A DNA stretch of 64,000 nucleotides from Symsagittifera roscoffensis (GCF_963678635.1 NC_087063.1:85357574-85421573), one strand, 5' to 3'; counted from the stretch's first letter, positions 9,230 to 21,413 are shown. The notes: generated from the sequence alone by a model not told the origin. Made by a program: numbers and translations.

Positions 9230-11480
9230 CAGGAGATGGGCACTTTTCAGTGGCAGAACCATACACTCGCCAGCAATACGAGTGCAAGACCCATCAAACT
9301 CCTAAATGACTCCAACATCAGACAGCGGCTTTTCAAACAAGGAGCAGCAACAAACCAGCCCCACTGCTCCTAAAAAACCTTCGTGGCTGGAATCAGAGAC
9401 GCTTTGTTATTGCTAGAAGCAGGAATAGAAACGAACCCCGGACCTGAAGCTTGTACTTTGCGCAACCAACAATTCAAAAGAACTCAGTATAAATGTGGTG
9501 CCATTAAGGTTGTTGGTACACCTCAAATGTACCAAAGTCAAGTCCGTCAAAAACTGGGATAGCACATTTGTGTACGGAGACTGCACATGGTGCCGACCAC
9601 CTGATAGACCAATTGCACAACCATTCCTCACTAAACAAACCAAATTTTTTTAGCATCCTCCAGCTCATTGTTAACAGATTGACAAAAAAATTGACGGAAT
9701 CATACACTACATGAAAACAAACTGCATCAAATAAGCAGCCATACAAAAAAACCTTCAGGCGGTGTTAAAATACTCTCCCCTGGGTATTAAATAGTGGTCA
9801 CTAACCGCCCTAAGAAGCGTTGCAAAGGTGGAGGTCTTGCATTCATTATTGATGAAGACGTCAGATACCGCAAACTTTCCCTACCCTCACTACCCACCTC
9901 AAACAATCATACTGAACTGAGAACTCAAAGTAAATCAGGCGACTGACTTCTCAACTTGATAAACTTCTATATTCCAGCAAACTCAAGCTGTATCACAGGT
10001 TTTTCAGCCTCCGTAAAACACTTACTAGACCTGCAATTGTCTCTTATTGCTAGTGATATTAACGCACATAATGAGCTCTGGTACTCTCGTATAAACCAAG
10101 ACCAAAGATCGGCTACGAACGCAAATTGGAGCACTGAACTAGCACTTGGCTCAAAACACATCCTCTTCACCATAAACATCACCTGCGTCCTCGAAAATTT
10201 GGATGCAGAGAAACGCACATACGATAACAGAAACAGGAAAACAGTCAGGAAAACAGACTGGTTAAAAATCATGAAAAAAAAACAAAACTTTTTTTTTCAA
10301 AAAACACAATTCTAAAGCGCTTGTATTGAGGTTGAAAAAAGTTAATCTATAAAAACAGCATCACAAAACATCCCACATACCTGAAATAACCCCTAACCTC
10401 CTTGGAGAGACATAAACAATATTGTATGAAAGAGACAATTTACAGAAATTTCACCCAGGTCACAATAGCATCACTCCGAGAAAATTGTGACTATAGAGTA
10501 CAGACAGGCAAGTTATGGTCGACCACTAAACCACATCAAACAAACTATTAATTTTTATGATGGCCCACCAATCTATGATGTGAAAAACTCCACCAAGCGT
10601 TTCAACGAACAATAAAACCCGCACTTAGATAGACTTGGCAAAAAAAGAAATATAATACCTAAAATAAGAAAACTCTCTTTCAAAGCTAACAACTTCACGG
10701 CTGAAGAAGTAAAAACTGCAATTGAAAAAGTTTTTAAAAAATGCAAGGACTCGGGTTCTGATAAGATTGCAACGATTCACTTTCACCAACTTGGACAGGT
10801 TCACCAACGTCTTAACATCACTAAGCAACGCAATCAACCCACATAATTGGGAGACCGGCCGAATCATCCCACTACAAAAAATCGATGAACAACCTGAAAC
10901 ATTTAAAGAATATAGGGGCCCATTGTACTGCTGTCTCTCGTGGCTAATTTAATAGAAAGACTACTCCAACCCAAACTGAACCAGTACATTGATCTGGCTT
11001 ATCATCAGCATGGCATCAGAAAAGTACTGTCAGCAGTAACGGTCTTAAATTGCATCAACCGGAAACAATTAATTCAGGTGCCTCAACAAAGGAAAACTGT
11101 CATAGAACGCTAAATGTCGCTTTAGACCTTACCACCGCATTTGATACGGTTAACCACCGAGTTCTCATTAATGACGTTTTAAGTACCTCATTTAATAACA
11201 ACGCGAAACAATGGCTGCTTTCATATCTACGAGGTCGATTCACTTAAGTTGAATTTAGCAATTGGGCATCCAGCAAGCGTAAAGTGAAACAAAGTAACCC
11301 ACAAGGAGGTGTTCTCTCACTGGCTCTCTTTAACATTATATGATCTCCATAGCACACCCTAGTGACAACATTAAAATAGTCACCTATAAAGATGAAATAA
11401 CGCTTCTCTCATCTGGGCCCAATGCATCGGTACTACACATCCTCATACGCGCATCCTCCTGAGACGAAGGATAATCTTTA
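9230..11480 (+). mobile_element. Decayed non-LTR (LINE) retrotransposon with 2A-like and PHD-like motifs
   Basis: Fragments in all three plus frames line up in the order of CR1/Jockey-like LINEs. (1) LLLLEAGIETNPGP at 9404-9445, a 2A-like ribosome-skipping motif; (2) a Cys-rich remnant (HLKCTKV ... FVYGDCTWCRPP, about 9520-9605) like a PHD finger; (3) an endonuclease (INFYIPANSS near 9956, LIASDINAHNELWYSRIN near 10045); (4) RT (FTAEEVKTAIEKV near 10695, NWETGRIIPLQK near 10847, DLTTAFDTVNHRVLI near 11123, NPQGGVLS near 11297). The YADD box is degraded (about 11385, YKDE). Many frameshifts and stops; no intact ORF and no clear 3' tail. It lies antisense to gene A inside its first intron. Confidence 0.8.
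9404..9445 (+). other. 2A-like NPGP motif in the LINE
   Basis: Codons read LLLLEAGIETNPGP. The canonical 2A signature is D-x-E-x-N-P-G-P; here E, N, P, G and P are kept and the D position is Gly (G-I-E-T-N-P-G-P). A hydrophobic Leu run precedes it, as in 2A sequences of animal LINEs. Activity is not implied; the frame is open only locally. Confidence 0.7.
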
Positions 11481-11718
11481 AAAACGAAACCCGTTGCCTA
11501 TGAACGAGACGAGGACACAACAGCAACATTGTTAAATAAATTGAAGACCGTATTGAAGGACATGATGAACAAGACTAATTTAGAAGCTTTAGAGATTAAA
11601 TGTTTTAACGCAGAGGCAAAGCTTCGCTTCGAAAACATTATCGAGAGCACGACAATTATTCCTCTAGAAAATGCAACAAAAAATGAAATGAGCCTTAAAT
11701 TAGGAAAGTTTGTCTAGG

Positions 11719-11800
11719 TCTAGGTTTCGATCTGCGATCTACTGCAATCAAGAGATATTGAGTCTCACGCATTGACCATTCAGCCACGCACGCTTAACCA
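11719..11800 (-). repeat. tRNA-Leu-like module (pseudo-tRNA / SINE head)
   Basis: Read on the minus strand it has an A-box-like CGTGGCTGAATGGTCAATGCG, an anticodon-like stem GAGA/TCTC around CTCAATA (anticodon position CAA), a long variable-arm region, and a degraded B box ATCGAAACC. The long variable arm fits a class II (Leu/Ser) tRNA. It starts an interspersed repeat whose body continues to about 12115 in plus coordinates, so it is more likely tRNA-derived than a working tRNA gene. Confidence 0.5.
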
Positions 11801-12125
11801 TCGGCAAAAACTAGTCACGAAGAAAGCCGCTATGTATACTAACAAATGCCAATGCAATTCAGCAAAAGCGGAACTAATTACAAATAGACACAAGTTTACA
11901 ACCAAAAAATTGAATATAAAAAACTGAAAGCATCAACACTAATTTTGCATGTAACAAATCAGACAGCATAAAGCGACATTATGTAAAAATTATGCATTTC
12001 CAAATATTTCGAGATATATTAAGTTGGAAAACTTCTGAAATCAACTTTTTATAATTGTTGTTGTTTGAAACAAATAGCTTTTTTTTCGTTCTTCTGATGA
12101 ATTAACACAGAGGCAAAGTTGCAAT
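11740..12125. repeat. Interspersed repeat family R1, copy 1
   Basis: Aligns in the same orientation with 57840-58215 (shared landmarks: ACTAGTCAC, GCTA...ATACTAA, CAAATAGACA, GTATAAATTA/GTAAAAATTATGCATTTC, ATTGTT...GTTT-AAACAAATAG, TGATGAATTAA). Part of the same unit recurs at 18700-18850. It ends near the hairpin phrase ACACAGAGGCAAAG at 12106. Confidence 0.6.
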
Positions 12126-12269
12126 TTGCATACACAAGCAAAAGCAAGACCGTAAAGGTTCTGGAAAAAACTGATTGACTAGAACAAAATTTCTTTAGTC
12201 TTGTGAGTCTACAAAAGTTCTTGAGTGACGCACGCCAATTATGAGCCCACATAGTTATTGCAAAGTGAC

Positions 12270-12650
12270 GCAAGCCAATTAAGACGCATTAACAGTACCA
12301 GTCAATTTGAAAAACGAAATTTACCATTTTACATGCCTCAACTTATAGAGCGGACGCATTTTAACGAGTAAACAAAAAATTTTATTAGAAATATCCGACC
12401 CTGTCCAGGTTCGAACCCTCTTTTTTTGTTGCGGGTCTCCTTCCGTACCTCTAAGCTACAGATCCATGATACCTTGAAGCTAAAAAGCGATTTGTAATGT
12501 AATACTCCGAGTTAATATCCTCAGCATTGGCTGTACTTAGTAGCTGGTTTTTGATCAAAATGAACACTTTCAAAATGAACACTAACATTTGCGGCTTAGG
12601 TTGGAAAAAAGAGAGTCCATACTATCACAAAAGCGTTGCTTGCTTAAAAC
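12270..12650. repeat. Interspersed repeat family R2, copy 1, with tRNA-like module
   Basis: Aligns directly with 20770-21165 (shared GACGCATTAACAGTACCAGT, GAGCGGACG, GCGGGTCTCCTTCC, CTACAGATCCATGATACCTT, AATGAACACTAA). The core 12405-12470 read on the minus strand is tRNA-like: A box TGTAGCTTAGAGGTA and B box GGTTCGAACC about 40 bases apart. SINE-like by these Pol III boxes; no poly(A)-type tail defined. Confidence 0.65.
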
Positions 12651-12969
12651 TGCCCCAAAAGTGGCACCAATAATTGCGACTTAGGTTAGAAAAAAAGGAT
12701 CGTAAGTAAACACTAATCTGACGCTAGTGTAAATATGGATTAATATAACTACATTGCTAATTTGAGAGTGTTAAAGGAATGGGTTTACTTTATTGAAGTT
12801 AGCAAATTTAAAGATGTATGAAACTTACTATGATACATTTCGAATTTATTTTTGGTGAAGATAATTCAAAACTTCATTATATATGTACTGATGCTTATAT
12901 TTGTTTTGAGTATGAAAACTGAAGATGTTAAAACTGATCTTTAATTTCAAAGAACTTTTTGATTTGAAT

Positions 12970-13421
12970 AATATAAAGAAGTGGCATGACTTTTTTTCTA
13001 CAAAAAGGAGACGAAAATAGGCTTATGTACGATAATAAAGGACTCCTAAGGACCTTTGGACTGATAAACTTTTTGCTTCCAAGCAAAATTTTATTGTTAT
13101 ATTGAGAATTGTGAAAAAATCAGAAAATTGAAGGGAATTTTGGAAGAGACATCAAAAATAACAGTTGATCACTATGATGACTACATATTTAGTTATAATC
13201 CTGAGAATCCAATTAAACATCAGAAAATATCACTTCAGAACCGAAATCATAAAATTTATTTATCCAAGATAATGAAAAACAGTTTGAGTTCTAACGAGAA
13301 CAAACGTTTCTATTTCTATAACATAAAAATTACGCCTTATGGAAAAGTAATTGTAAGCAGCGATATGTTTAGTGTTGGTAACTTGTTGATTGACAATTGT
13401 GTCAATGAAGTCTTATGCTAA
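12970..13421 (+). pseudogene. Unidentified AT-rich ORF, possibly frameshifted
   Basis: A frame open from 13068 to 13421 ends ...GNLLIDNCVNEVLC. An adjacent frame is open upstream (about 12979-13107, GMTFFLQKGDENRLMYDNKG ... LLPSKI), and the two could be one protein broken by a frameshift near 13100. There is no ATG at the start of the second frame (a TTG lies at 13128). No motif or family recognised. Composition is more protein-like (Asp/Glu/Lys/Tyr mix) than neighbouring random frames, but it could be chance. It sits antisense in intron 1 of gene A. Confidence 0.3.
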
Positions 13422-13429
13422 GAAATGGT

Positions 13430-15169
13430 GGGGCACGATGTTTGATAAATGGTTAATTATACTTTGTTTTCAGGAACTTTATGAGTTTTGTTACAACTAG
13501 GTGGAACTGGGCATTGTACCTGTTCCAGTAGTGAAAAAATGAGGGACTTGATTATGATCAAGTATTTTGAAAGTTCCATAGAGCAAGGAGAGATGCTACA
13601 AATCAAGAGAAAAAAACTTAAAAGCGAGCTGAAGGCAAGTTGATGAGGGCGAAGTGGATTGAATCTGAGATGAGACGAAGACTACTCGTGTGATTTATAA
13701 TTTCTTTTTCTTGATCTGAGATGCTTCTAAAACCGTACGGAAAAACCCAACCAGTCCCTCATTTCATTCATAACTTAGTTAATGCATTAAGAAAGTGACA
13801 AATAAATAGTCTCGAGAAATCAGACAACTTATACAAAAAGGCATAACACTTTTAAAAAGCAAGACTTGGAAAAAGTCGAAGCAAAAGTAGTTTTTGCCAT
13901 TTTCCCAGAAGAATTCTCAAAATTATCTAACTTATTGAGGCAGACAATGAGCATATTGAAAGTGGTACTATATTTAGCTTTTTTGTTCTGACAACTCTCA
14001 TAGATTGAGAAGGAACTATGTTGTACGGTAGGTTTTTGCAGCAACTTTGGACTACCTCAGAGAGAGTTTGCATGGGGATAAAATGTAGTATTAAATTAAA
14101 TCTGTTGTGACATAGCATATGGTCTAAATCAAATGTGGTATCACATCAACTGTGCTTCGTAATTTGCATAAAAATGAAATATTTCTCGGTGTCTGAATCT
14201 AGCAGAGGGCATATGAACTTTTTTGGTAACGTCAATCATCTCTCATTAAAACGCTTTGAAGGCATACAACAATTTGCCTAATCATCACCTAACTCTAGAG
14301 AAAATAAACGTGATTTTTTTTTTCAAAAAAAAAATAAGAGAAATTAGTGAATATCATTTATTATTATGATTATGATTACAAGTTTGCGGCAAGGCGCTGG
14401 GAGTGATCCCATTGAAAAAATTTGTTACAGACAATTTTCGCAACAATCACTAAATAACGACGCATAGCGCCAGGTACAGAGTTTATTAACTTCAAAATGA
14501 TTCTCAAAATGAGTCCAATAAAAGCACAGAAGCCTTTAAGTCCATTTGCCTGAAGAACAGGTAAATGCTTGTTCAGGATATTGAATAGTCTGGGGGCTCG
14601 AAACCAAAAAAAATAGTTCTACAAATTTCAAGTTATTAGGCCGGCAGCTCAAATATTTGACTTATTGATCTTTAGTTTCGTACTAATTGGTATTTTGCTT
14701 AAAATAATTCGTCTAAGTGAAGTTGCAGACCTCTTGTCTACTTGCACTATTCGAGGCAAGTTTTTAGACAGTTATTTATACGAGAAGCTTAGAAAATGAC
14801 TTAATGGTGGCAATAGGCTAAAAAAAAGAAATTAACAAATAAATTCATGCAAAACAAGTATAGCCGGTTGCTGTGCGACCATATTCATTGAAAAAATTAC
14901 CGAAAATTATCTATTTTCTTCAATTTAGTGAGGTGTTTTGAGAGTGGTGTGATAAGAGAACTACACAATCGCGTAGAAAGTTAATGAAGTAGGCTTGATC
15001 GGCAACAGTTGGCTTCAAAAATTAATAAAAGACAACAATTGTGTGTGTGTTATATTTCAACATAATTTTTTAAGGATTTTTTTTTCGATTCATCTTTAAT
15101 GCAACTTTTGTTGTGTAGCTCTGCTTTGCTTCTGTGTTAATTTTAGCTGATAAAAAATAAGAAAGGAAC
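13430..15169. other. Intron 1 of gene A, 5' part; no gene seen
   Basis: AT-rich intronic DNA. The only structure noted is a short TTATTATGATTATGATTA simple repeat at 14359-14376 and a short TG run at 15039-15050. No exon matching gene B lies here. Confidence 0.4.
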
Positions 15170-15911
15170 CTTGCGAAGTTACGTCTGACAAGTGTATCTT
15201 CTTCCGCTCTAGCATCTGACACACAAAAGTGGAGAAGTCTCTCACAATCGTCATCATCCCGATTCCATCCACTAGTGCATGCGACAAGACGAAGAAGATT
15301 ATGTACCTGTGCTGCTGCTGCTGCTGCTGGAAGCCATCATTTCCCACACCCCATTGCTTCTTACTACTGCTAAATGCATATCTCTCACACTCAACGCCAC
15401 GTGATCTCACATCTGATGACGTAATATCGGCAGATGCAGCACCTGATGATGTCATACTGGATGAAGTGTTTTTTGAAGAGACAACAGCCTTTGTTGACGA
15501 GCACTGTTCGGCACTGACTTTGGCGAAAAAGAACTTCCAAATGGGTCCACCATCTTTTATACCTTCTTTTACGATATCGTTGAACCGACTTTGGGCTTCT
15601 GTTTCTGAGAGGGTTCCGAGATCTGCAGTCGTATGAACATGTTCAGGCGCCATTCTAGCCCAGTAGAATTTTTTCTTTGTGGCGTCGTAAACTGTGTTGA
15701 TTTGTAGTTGTTCATACTTGCGCACTAGCTTGTTCAGACATACTAAACACTCTGCATATAACATGTCCACTTCTGCTGTAAACTGCACGAATCCCCCCAC
15801 TGTTAGAACTCCACAGTCCATCATATTTTTCATGGTCTCTTCACTAAGACTCAAATAACGCAGTTTTTCCAGCACCACTTCGGATACTTTTCCCATCCTG
15901 GCAGCACGCAT
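15170..15911 (-). CDS. Gene A exon 1: N-terminal half with HALVDG motif and polyQ
   Basis: Starts at the ATG at 15911 (MRAARMGKVSEVVLEKL); the donor CGCAAG|GTTCCT ends it at 15170 in phase 1, homologous to gene B exon 1. Order: a helix (LRYLSLSEETMKNMMDCG), a second helix ending KYEQLQINTV, a strand KFYWARM, GTLSETEAQSRFNDIVKEGI, IWKFFFAKV, a Ser-rich loop of about 60 residues ending in six Gln, then IIFFVLSHALVDGIG. HxxxDG is the catalytic motif of condensation/CAT-like acyltransferases; the base is the His. Acyl donor and acceptor cannot be inferred. Compared with gene B, the first about 100 residues are missing and the loop is longer. The frame is open upstream of the ATG to about 15990, so the start is uncertain. 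Confidence 0.75.
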
Positions 15912-17230
15912 TGACGAATAACAATCTGGGCTAATTGGGATCGAGTCCCTACCTTGCTTCTTTTTTTCTCTTTATTCTTCGTATTGATTTAATTCAATAG
16001 GATTTGCAGGTTAGAAAAATCTCAATGACCGATATGAGTTGAAGCGCATTAATACACGCGTAGTACTGTTCAATATAAACTTGAGTTTGAATCAAATAAA
16101 CACATGCCATTTTTCATACCTTTCATTTCATGCTTCAATCATTTTTCATACATTTTGTTCTCCTATGGTTTATTACGTGTACATTTTTACACCAATCTGC
16201 CATGTGTTTTAACATTTCAATCAGAGCAGCTGCTAATTAAAGTACGAGTACGTTTGCAGTGTGCTGTCCAAATTGGATGCTTTCCTTTATGGAAATAAAT
16301 TGAGACCAAAATTAAACTCAGCTCACACAAATATCATGTATTACCTTTTGAACTCAATGTACTCCATTTCCAATTCACAATTTGAATGTGTTTTTTGACA
16401 AAGACAGAAAAGAAGGCAACACTCTTGCAGTTGGAGTTGTTAAATTAAAAAACTCAAGATAGCTGGGATGCCTCCGATCTTCCTTTACTTGTTGCTCTAC
16501 CAATCAACAAGTGATTGGGGGGCAACTTAAAATTCGGTGGCTGTTTTTCATTTCAGAACAATTTGAATTAAACAAAAATCAACACCGCCCAACGTCGAAG
16601 CATAGATTTTACACAGGCGAGGCTTCACTTTGCAAACACAGGCGAGAAAACGGCAAAAAGTAGCTCTAAGAGGGTCAAAACTAAATGAGGAGCTAAAAGG
16701 TGAAAAGAGTGCTTGAAAAGTAAAACTTCTTCTTTTTGCCGCAATTGAAACTGCGACTAGGTGATAACAAGTGTTACGTCCTCACATCTATCCTATATTC
16801 ACTTGGCAGTAAGCAAACACTACACTCTAAACATTCATCTTGAAAAAATCATCCAACAATGTATCCTGCTATGCAAAAAATCGAGAATAACACACAATGT
16901 TTCATCTTATCGAACAATTTTACAGGATAAAAAATAATCGAAAAATAACTCTTTGACACTCAAAAACTATCAAAGAGGACTTCCAAAGTTGTAAGCGTAG
17001 AAGAAACAACTAGAAACAAAAAAAATGAAAATGAAAATCAAAAAATGAAAAAATGAAACAAAAAAGTTCAGTTCCCAGTTGGGTTGAAATTGAGCGTTGC
17101 AAATTTTGAACTTGGGGCCAAAGTCTGAGCCATCACATAAAAAACATCGGAAAATTGTAGAAAACAAAATATTAGGTAAATAAGCCGACAGAATTAAAAC
17201 CGACAAGCAATTAGCTGAAAATCTACCAAA
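15912..17230. other. Upstream region of gene A; no gene seen
   Basis: AT-rich. The hairpin-type phrase GGCGAGGCTTCACTTTGCAAACACAGGCGAGAAAACGGC (in pieces) at about 16616-16655 is a member of the dispersed GGCGAAGC family. No clear TATA or exon could be assigned. Confidence 0.4.
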
Positions 17231-17234
17231 ATTG

Positions 17235-17306
17235 TTCGGCAAAATTTTATTGGAAAATATACTTATACTGGCAAAATTTTATTGGAAAATATACTTATAC
17301 TGCCAA
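17235..17306. repeat. 36-bp tandem duplication
   Basis: GGCAAAATTTTATTGGAAAA...TACTTATACTG occurs twice head to tail at 17238-17272 and 17271-17303. Confidence 0.8.
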
Positions 17307-17539
17307 AATAGTATCCACGAAAGGCAGATAGGTAATGAAATGAAGGTGATAAACACAATTCGGAAGCTAAACCGAGAGCTAAATCGAAAGCCGAAAAATC
17401 ATCAGCAAAAGAGTAATATCGATGTGTTTTAAGTATACATACAACTAATCTATCAAAGTGGAAGAAAACACTTGTAAAAAAAACGAGCCAAGGCAATAGA
17501 ATGCAAAATGAGCATCGGAACAAAACTAACCAAGCATTA

Positions 17540-17830
17540 ACAAAACACAAAAAACCACAAGTTTTCAAAAAAGCCCTTTCTGTCTAAATTAGCCAAAATT
17601 TTCTTGAACCGAACTCCCGTCTCAAGCATGGGGGTTACAGCAACATAGAAAAAAAGCTGAACCATCGAGCTACGGGAACTAAGCTTACAAAAATAAAAAG
17701 CCGGAAAATAATCCGAAAAAGCACAAAAAACTCTAGTTTGCAAAAAAGCCCGGCCGGATTCGAGCCGCAAATCTTTGCCATCTCAAGCAGTTATTTTACC
17801 TCTACGCCAGATGCACCGGATTGATGATTG
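17540..17830 (-). repeat. SINE-like tRNA-derived modules (pair)
   Basis: The segment 17755-17822, read on the minus strand, is tRNA-like: A box TGGCGTAGAGGTAAAATAAC, anticodon-arm-like GCTTGAGATGGC and B box GGCTCGAATCC, bounded by CCGG. A second, more degraded module lies at 17600-17640 (GAACCGAACTCCCG). Both are preceded in plus coordinates by the same body phrases (AAACTCTAGTTTGCAAAAAAGCCC; GCCGACAAAA-type) found at 60720-61110. Confidence 0.6.
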
Positions 17831-18199
17831 GATTTGAATTTTTAATTACCAAGCGGTAACAAAGCTGAAAAACCCGTAGCATAAACTCTTTATGATGAAA
17901 AGAAATTCAGAAAAAGTTTGAACTTATTTTAAAAATGTCAAGTCACTTTTCCCTTCAGAGCTTACACCTGCGCACAATTTTTTTTCGGACGTAAATACGC
18001 AATAAGAGGCCACTAAGTCCATATTAATTAGGCCGAAACTTATTAAGCCGATAAAAAAGACGAAAAAAAGAGAAAAAAACGTGAAATTTTAACAAATGGA
18101 GCTGGTTAATTACAACCAATGTGAAAAGCAAATTTCGATTCAGCCTGACTTTTGAAATTCTAAAAACAACTGCAGTTAAAAATTTTTACAGCTTATTCC

Positions 18200-18420
18200 A
18201 ACGATTCTTAGATGTGGCAACTAAGCCGACAAAACATAGCACACAAAAAATAGGCCAAAATTTTCTTGAACCGGAACAATTACCGCTTGAAAAAAACTGG
18301 TCCTGGTCAGATTCGAACCCAGGACCTTTGCCGTCCCAGGCGTATTCGATGCCACCTGGCTGAGCGTGGAAAAGACACTGTAACTTTTGAAATCACTATG
18401 AACCAAGGTACCACCAGTTC
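18200..18420 (-). repeat. SINE-like tRNA-derived module
   Basis: 18305-18366 on the minus strand reads GCTCAGCCAGGTGGCATCGA (A box region), GCCTGGGACGGCAAAGG and GGGTTCGAATCTG (B box). The whole 18200-18420 block aligns directly with 60900-61110, including CCCAGGCGTATTCG and AGCCAAGGTACCACCAG/AACCAAGGTACCACCAG. Confidence 0.65.
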
Positions 18421-18840
18421 AATGAGTCTAGCCACACTGTAAAGAACGAAACAAAGTATTTTCGATTCATTCACTTAGTTGTATTTCGATTCAACTTTTT
18501 TCATTTTCTAAAGTTGAATGGCTGAACTTAGATAGATAATTACAAACAAAACCTTTTCGAAAAAATTACAAACCCAAATTGCTTCATCGTCAGCTACACG
18601 AAAAGAAAAAGGCGAAGCTGGAACACAAGCAAGAAAGCGGCAAAGATTCAGGAACTTTACAATGCACAAAAGATCAAATTTTTTTGTGTAATAATTTGGA
18701 AAGTAATCAAATAACGCAATCACACTAACTTTACATGTAATAAGAAAAATTTCGTTCAACCAAATTGCGTATAAATTATGCATTTCAAAAACCTCGCGAG
18801 CTTTATCAAGTTTTTTGAAATTCTGAAATGGTACTTTAAT

Positions 18841-20560
18841 TACACAGAGGCGAAGAGGAGCTTAGCACCACTTGCAATACAATAAAATCATAAAAAATGA
18901 AGAAAAAAAACGTGGAAAAAAATTAGGTGAACCAAAACTTTCGTATAACTCGATTAAGGTTAAGCTAGATGTACGATACTTTTTGAACTTGTTATACTGA
19001 TGCGGTACAAAATGCTTTATTTCACAAATTGAACTTTGCCCAAGACCTTAGTTGTTTCTCTACTAAATTATATGAGAAGAGTGAAAAACTGAGATTTTGG
19101 ATTTTTCCCAAAGACATAATATTTCTTTTACAAAAGTTTAAAATAGCCTCTTCTCAAAGGAAAACTGGATTTTTCCCAAAGACATAATATTTCTTTTACA
19201 AAAGTTTAAAATAACCTTTTCTCAAAGGAAAACTCGCAAAACTGCTTCTGTGGGTTGAATTTTTTATATCAGATTTGATAGGGTACTTTTTATGGAATTT
19301 CAAAAAGTTTCTAAAAACATCACTCGAAAATTATTAGGCCAATTCTGAAATAAAGTGTTCTACCGAGAAACCCGATTTTGGGAATGCTTCAAAACTCCAA
19401 CTTGTTTGAGTACCAGAACTTTTTTCAAAAGAAACAGGGTGTAGCAAATGACAAAGGCAAGCTTCCAATAACTTGTTGTGTCGATTAAACCTAATCATAT
19501 TAGATTCGGCAGGATAGATATCGAGGAAAGTCCAAAAAACGGTCAACAAATCAGATCAGTGAAGTTTCCAAGAATCGTAGCTTTTTGTTTAAAAAGAATG
19601 CGCGTAGCCCTTTATGCAGAAGATATTCACGCAGCCTTAATTACGACTGAACTCAAAAACTCGACTGGTTTGGCAGGGTAGTTCTCGAGAAACGTCAAAA
19701 AGTTCGACTGGTTTGACTGGTTTGGCAGGGTAGTTCTCGAGAAACGTCAAAAAGTTTCAAAAAACGGTCAAAGCATCAAAACTTTGATTTTTCCGATGGC
19801 CATCAATTTTTGTATGATAAAAAATTGGGCGTAGTGTCGTATTAAAGAAGTTTCTCACAGCCCGGCTTTTGAATTGAGCCCAACATCTCAAATATGGGAA
19901 GCTAATTTTCGGTAAAATTTATATAACTTCAGAAAAAAACGCTTAGAAATTTAAAAAAATTGACTTTTCTGAGGACAATGCTTGTTGAGTAGCCGCTTAT
20001 ATGGAGGCCATTCGCCTAACCTGTAATTTCGATCGAACCCAAAAACTAAGTCTTGGCAGGGTACTTATCGAGAAAAGTTTTCAAAAATGCCCAAAAAAAA
20101 ACAAAATTGACTATTCCGAGGGACATAATTTTTTGTATCAAAAAAACTTGGCAGTAGTCGCGTAAGCAAACTCTCATACGCAGCCCAGTTTTTGGATGGA
20201 ACCCAACATCTCAAAAATGGGAGGGTCGTTTTCGGTAAAATTCATAAAAAATAGAAAAACGCTCAAAAAATTATTTTTTCTCAAGACGATAAGTTTTTGT
20301 GTAATAAAAAGGTGGGTAGCCGCTAATACAAGGAAGTTTCCAAATACCTCGATTACCTCATGCCTCCATTGAGCCCACAACCTCAGGTTTGAGCGTTTAG
20401 TTTTCGTGAAAAGGCAAAAAGATTCAAAAAACGGTCAAAAAATTCAAAAACTTTACTACTCCGAGGGCCATATTTTTATGTGTAAGAAAATTTTCGGCAA
20501 AACCGCTTATGCAGGGGAGTTTTCTAAATCCACTCTATTCAATGAACCAAATTCTCAGTT
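18841..20560. repeat. Degenerate ~150-bp satellite array, copy 1
   Basis: Begins at the hairpin phrase ACACAGAGGCGAAG (18843) and continues as diverged units carrying TTGGCAGGGTAGTTCTCGAG, then AAACGGTCAAA, a GAGGGCCATAA..TTTTTGT phrase and GATTGAGCCCAA. Landmarks at 19505, 19672, 19722 and 20056 and at equivalent sites. Contains younger local duplications: about 69 bp at 19098-19232 (GATTTTTCCCAAAGACATAA twice) and about 52 bp at 19664-19760. The start aligns with 35218 and 47086 (same order of phrases). Confidence 0.7.
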
Positions 20561-20769
20561 TTGTAGGTGAGTTTTTCAGAAAACGAAAAAAAAACAATCA
20601 AAATTATCGGTCAAATATTCCTCCAACAGACTTTTTCGAAGACTGTAGACAAAAAGGTAAAGCAAAAAGAGACCAGGCGAGTATGCAGGCACACAAAAGT
20701 ATGATTGATCTTACTATGGATACCCCTTTCTTGAAAATCGAAAAAAGTTCTTTTGAAAAACAAACTAAA

Positions 20770-21165
20770 TTCAGACGCATTAACAGTACCAGTCAATTTG
20801 AAAAAAGAAATTTACTATTTAACATGCCTCAATTTAAAGAGCGGACGAATTTTAACTAGTAAACAAAAACGTTCATTAAAAACATCAGACGATGCCCAAG
20901 TTCGAATTCTCTTACTTTTTTGCGGGTCTCCTTCCCTACCTCAACGCTACAGATCCATGATACCTTGAAGCTGACGTGCTAGTTGTAATATAAATAATCT
21001 GTGTTCATATCCTTAAAATTAGCTGTACCTAATAGCTGGCTGTTTTTTTTTTGATCTTATGCAGATAGTGCAATAAAAGAACACTTTTAAAATGAACACT
21101 AAAACTTGCCACTTAGGTTGGAAAAAAAGAAATTTTATACTATCACACGAGCTTTACTTGTGTAA
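20770..21165. repeat. Interspersed repeat family R2, copy 2
   Basis: Direct copy of 12270-12650; see landmarks there. The tRNA-like core (20890-20960) has a mutated B box (GTTCGAATTC). Confidence 0.65.
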
Positions 21166-21370
21166 TAACACCTGTTTTTATCGAAGAAGAATTCTGGACA
21201 AAATATGCCAAGCAACATTTTGAAATTCAATTTAGAAAATAAACAATTTTACGAAGCGGAAACAAGGCCGACAATCTTTGATCAGACACCAGTTCAGCCG
21301 AAAACAAAACGGATTTTGTAAATAAAAAAACTTTAAAAAGTTTTAAGTCCCCCGAAACTACCCGGTAGTA

Positions 21371-21413
21371 ATTAGTACCCACTTGATAACGCTTGCAAAT
21401 GGCAAGCGTAATT
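21371..21413. repeat. Short hairpin ACGCTTGC/GCAAGCGT
   Basis: GATAACGCTTGCAAATGGCAAGCGTA forms an 8-bp stem with a 5-base loop. The same phrase recurs at 26957-26987 and, in reverse, at 27357-27382, where the copies border the arms of the inverted repeat in gene B. Confidence 0.6.

Noticed and set aside
12405-12470. Functional tRNA gene
   Set aside because: A and B boxes are present but the acceptor and anticodon stems do not pair well, and the same sequence recurs inside a longer repeat at 20890.
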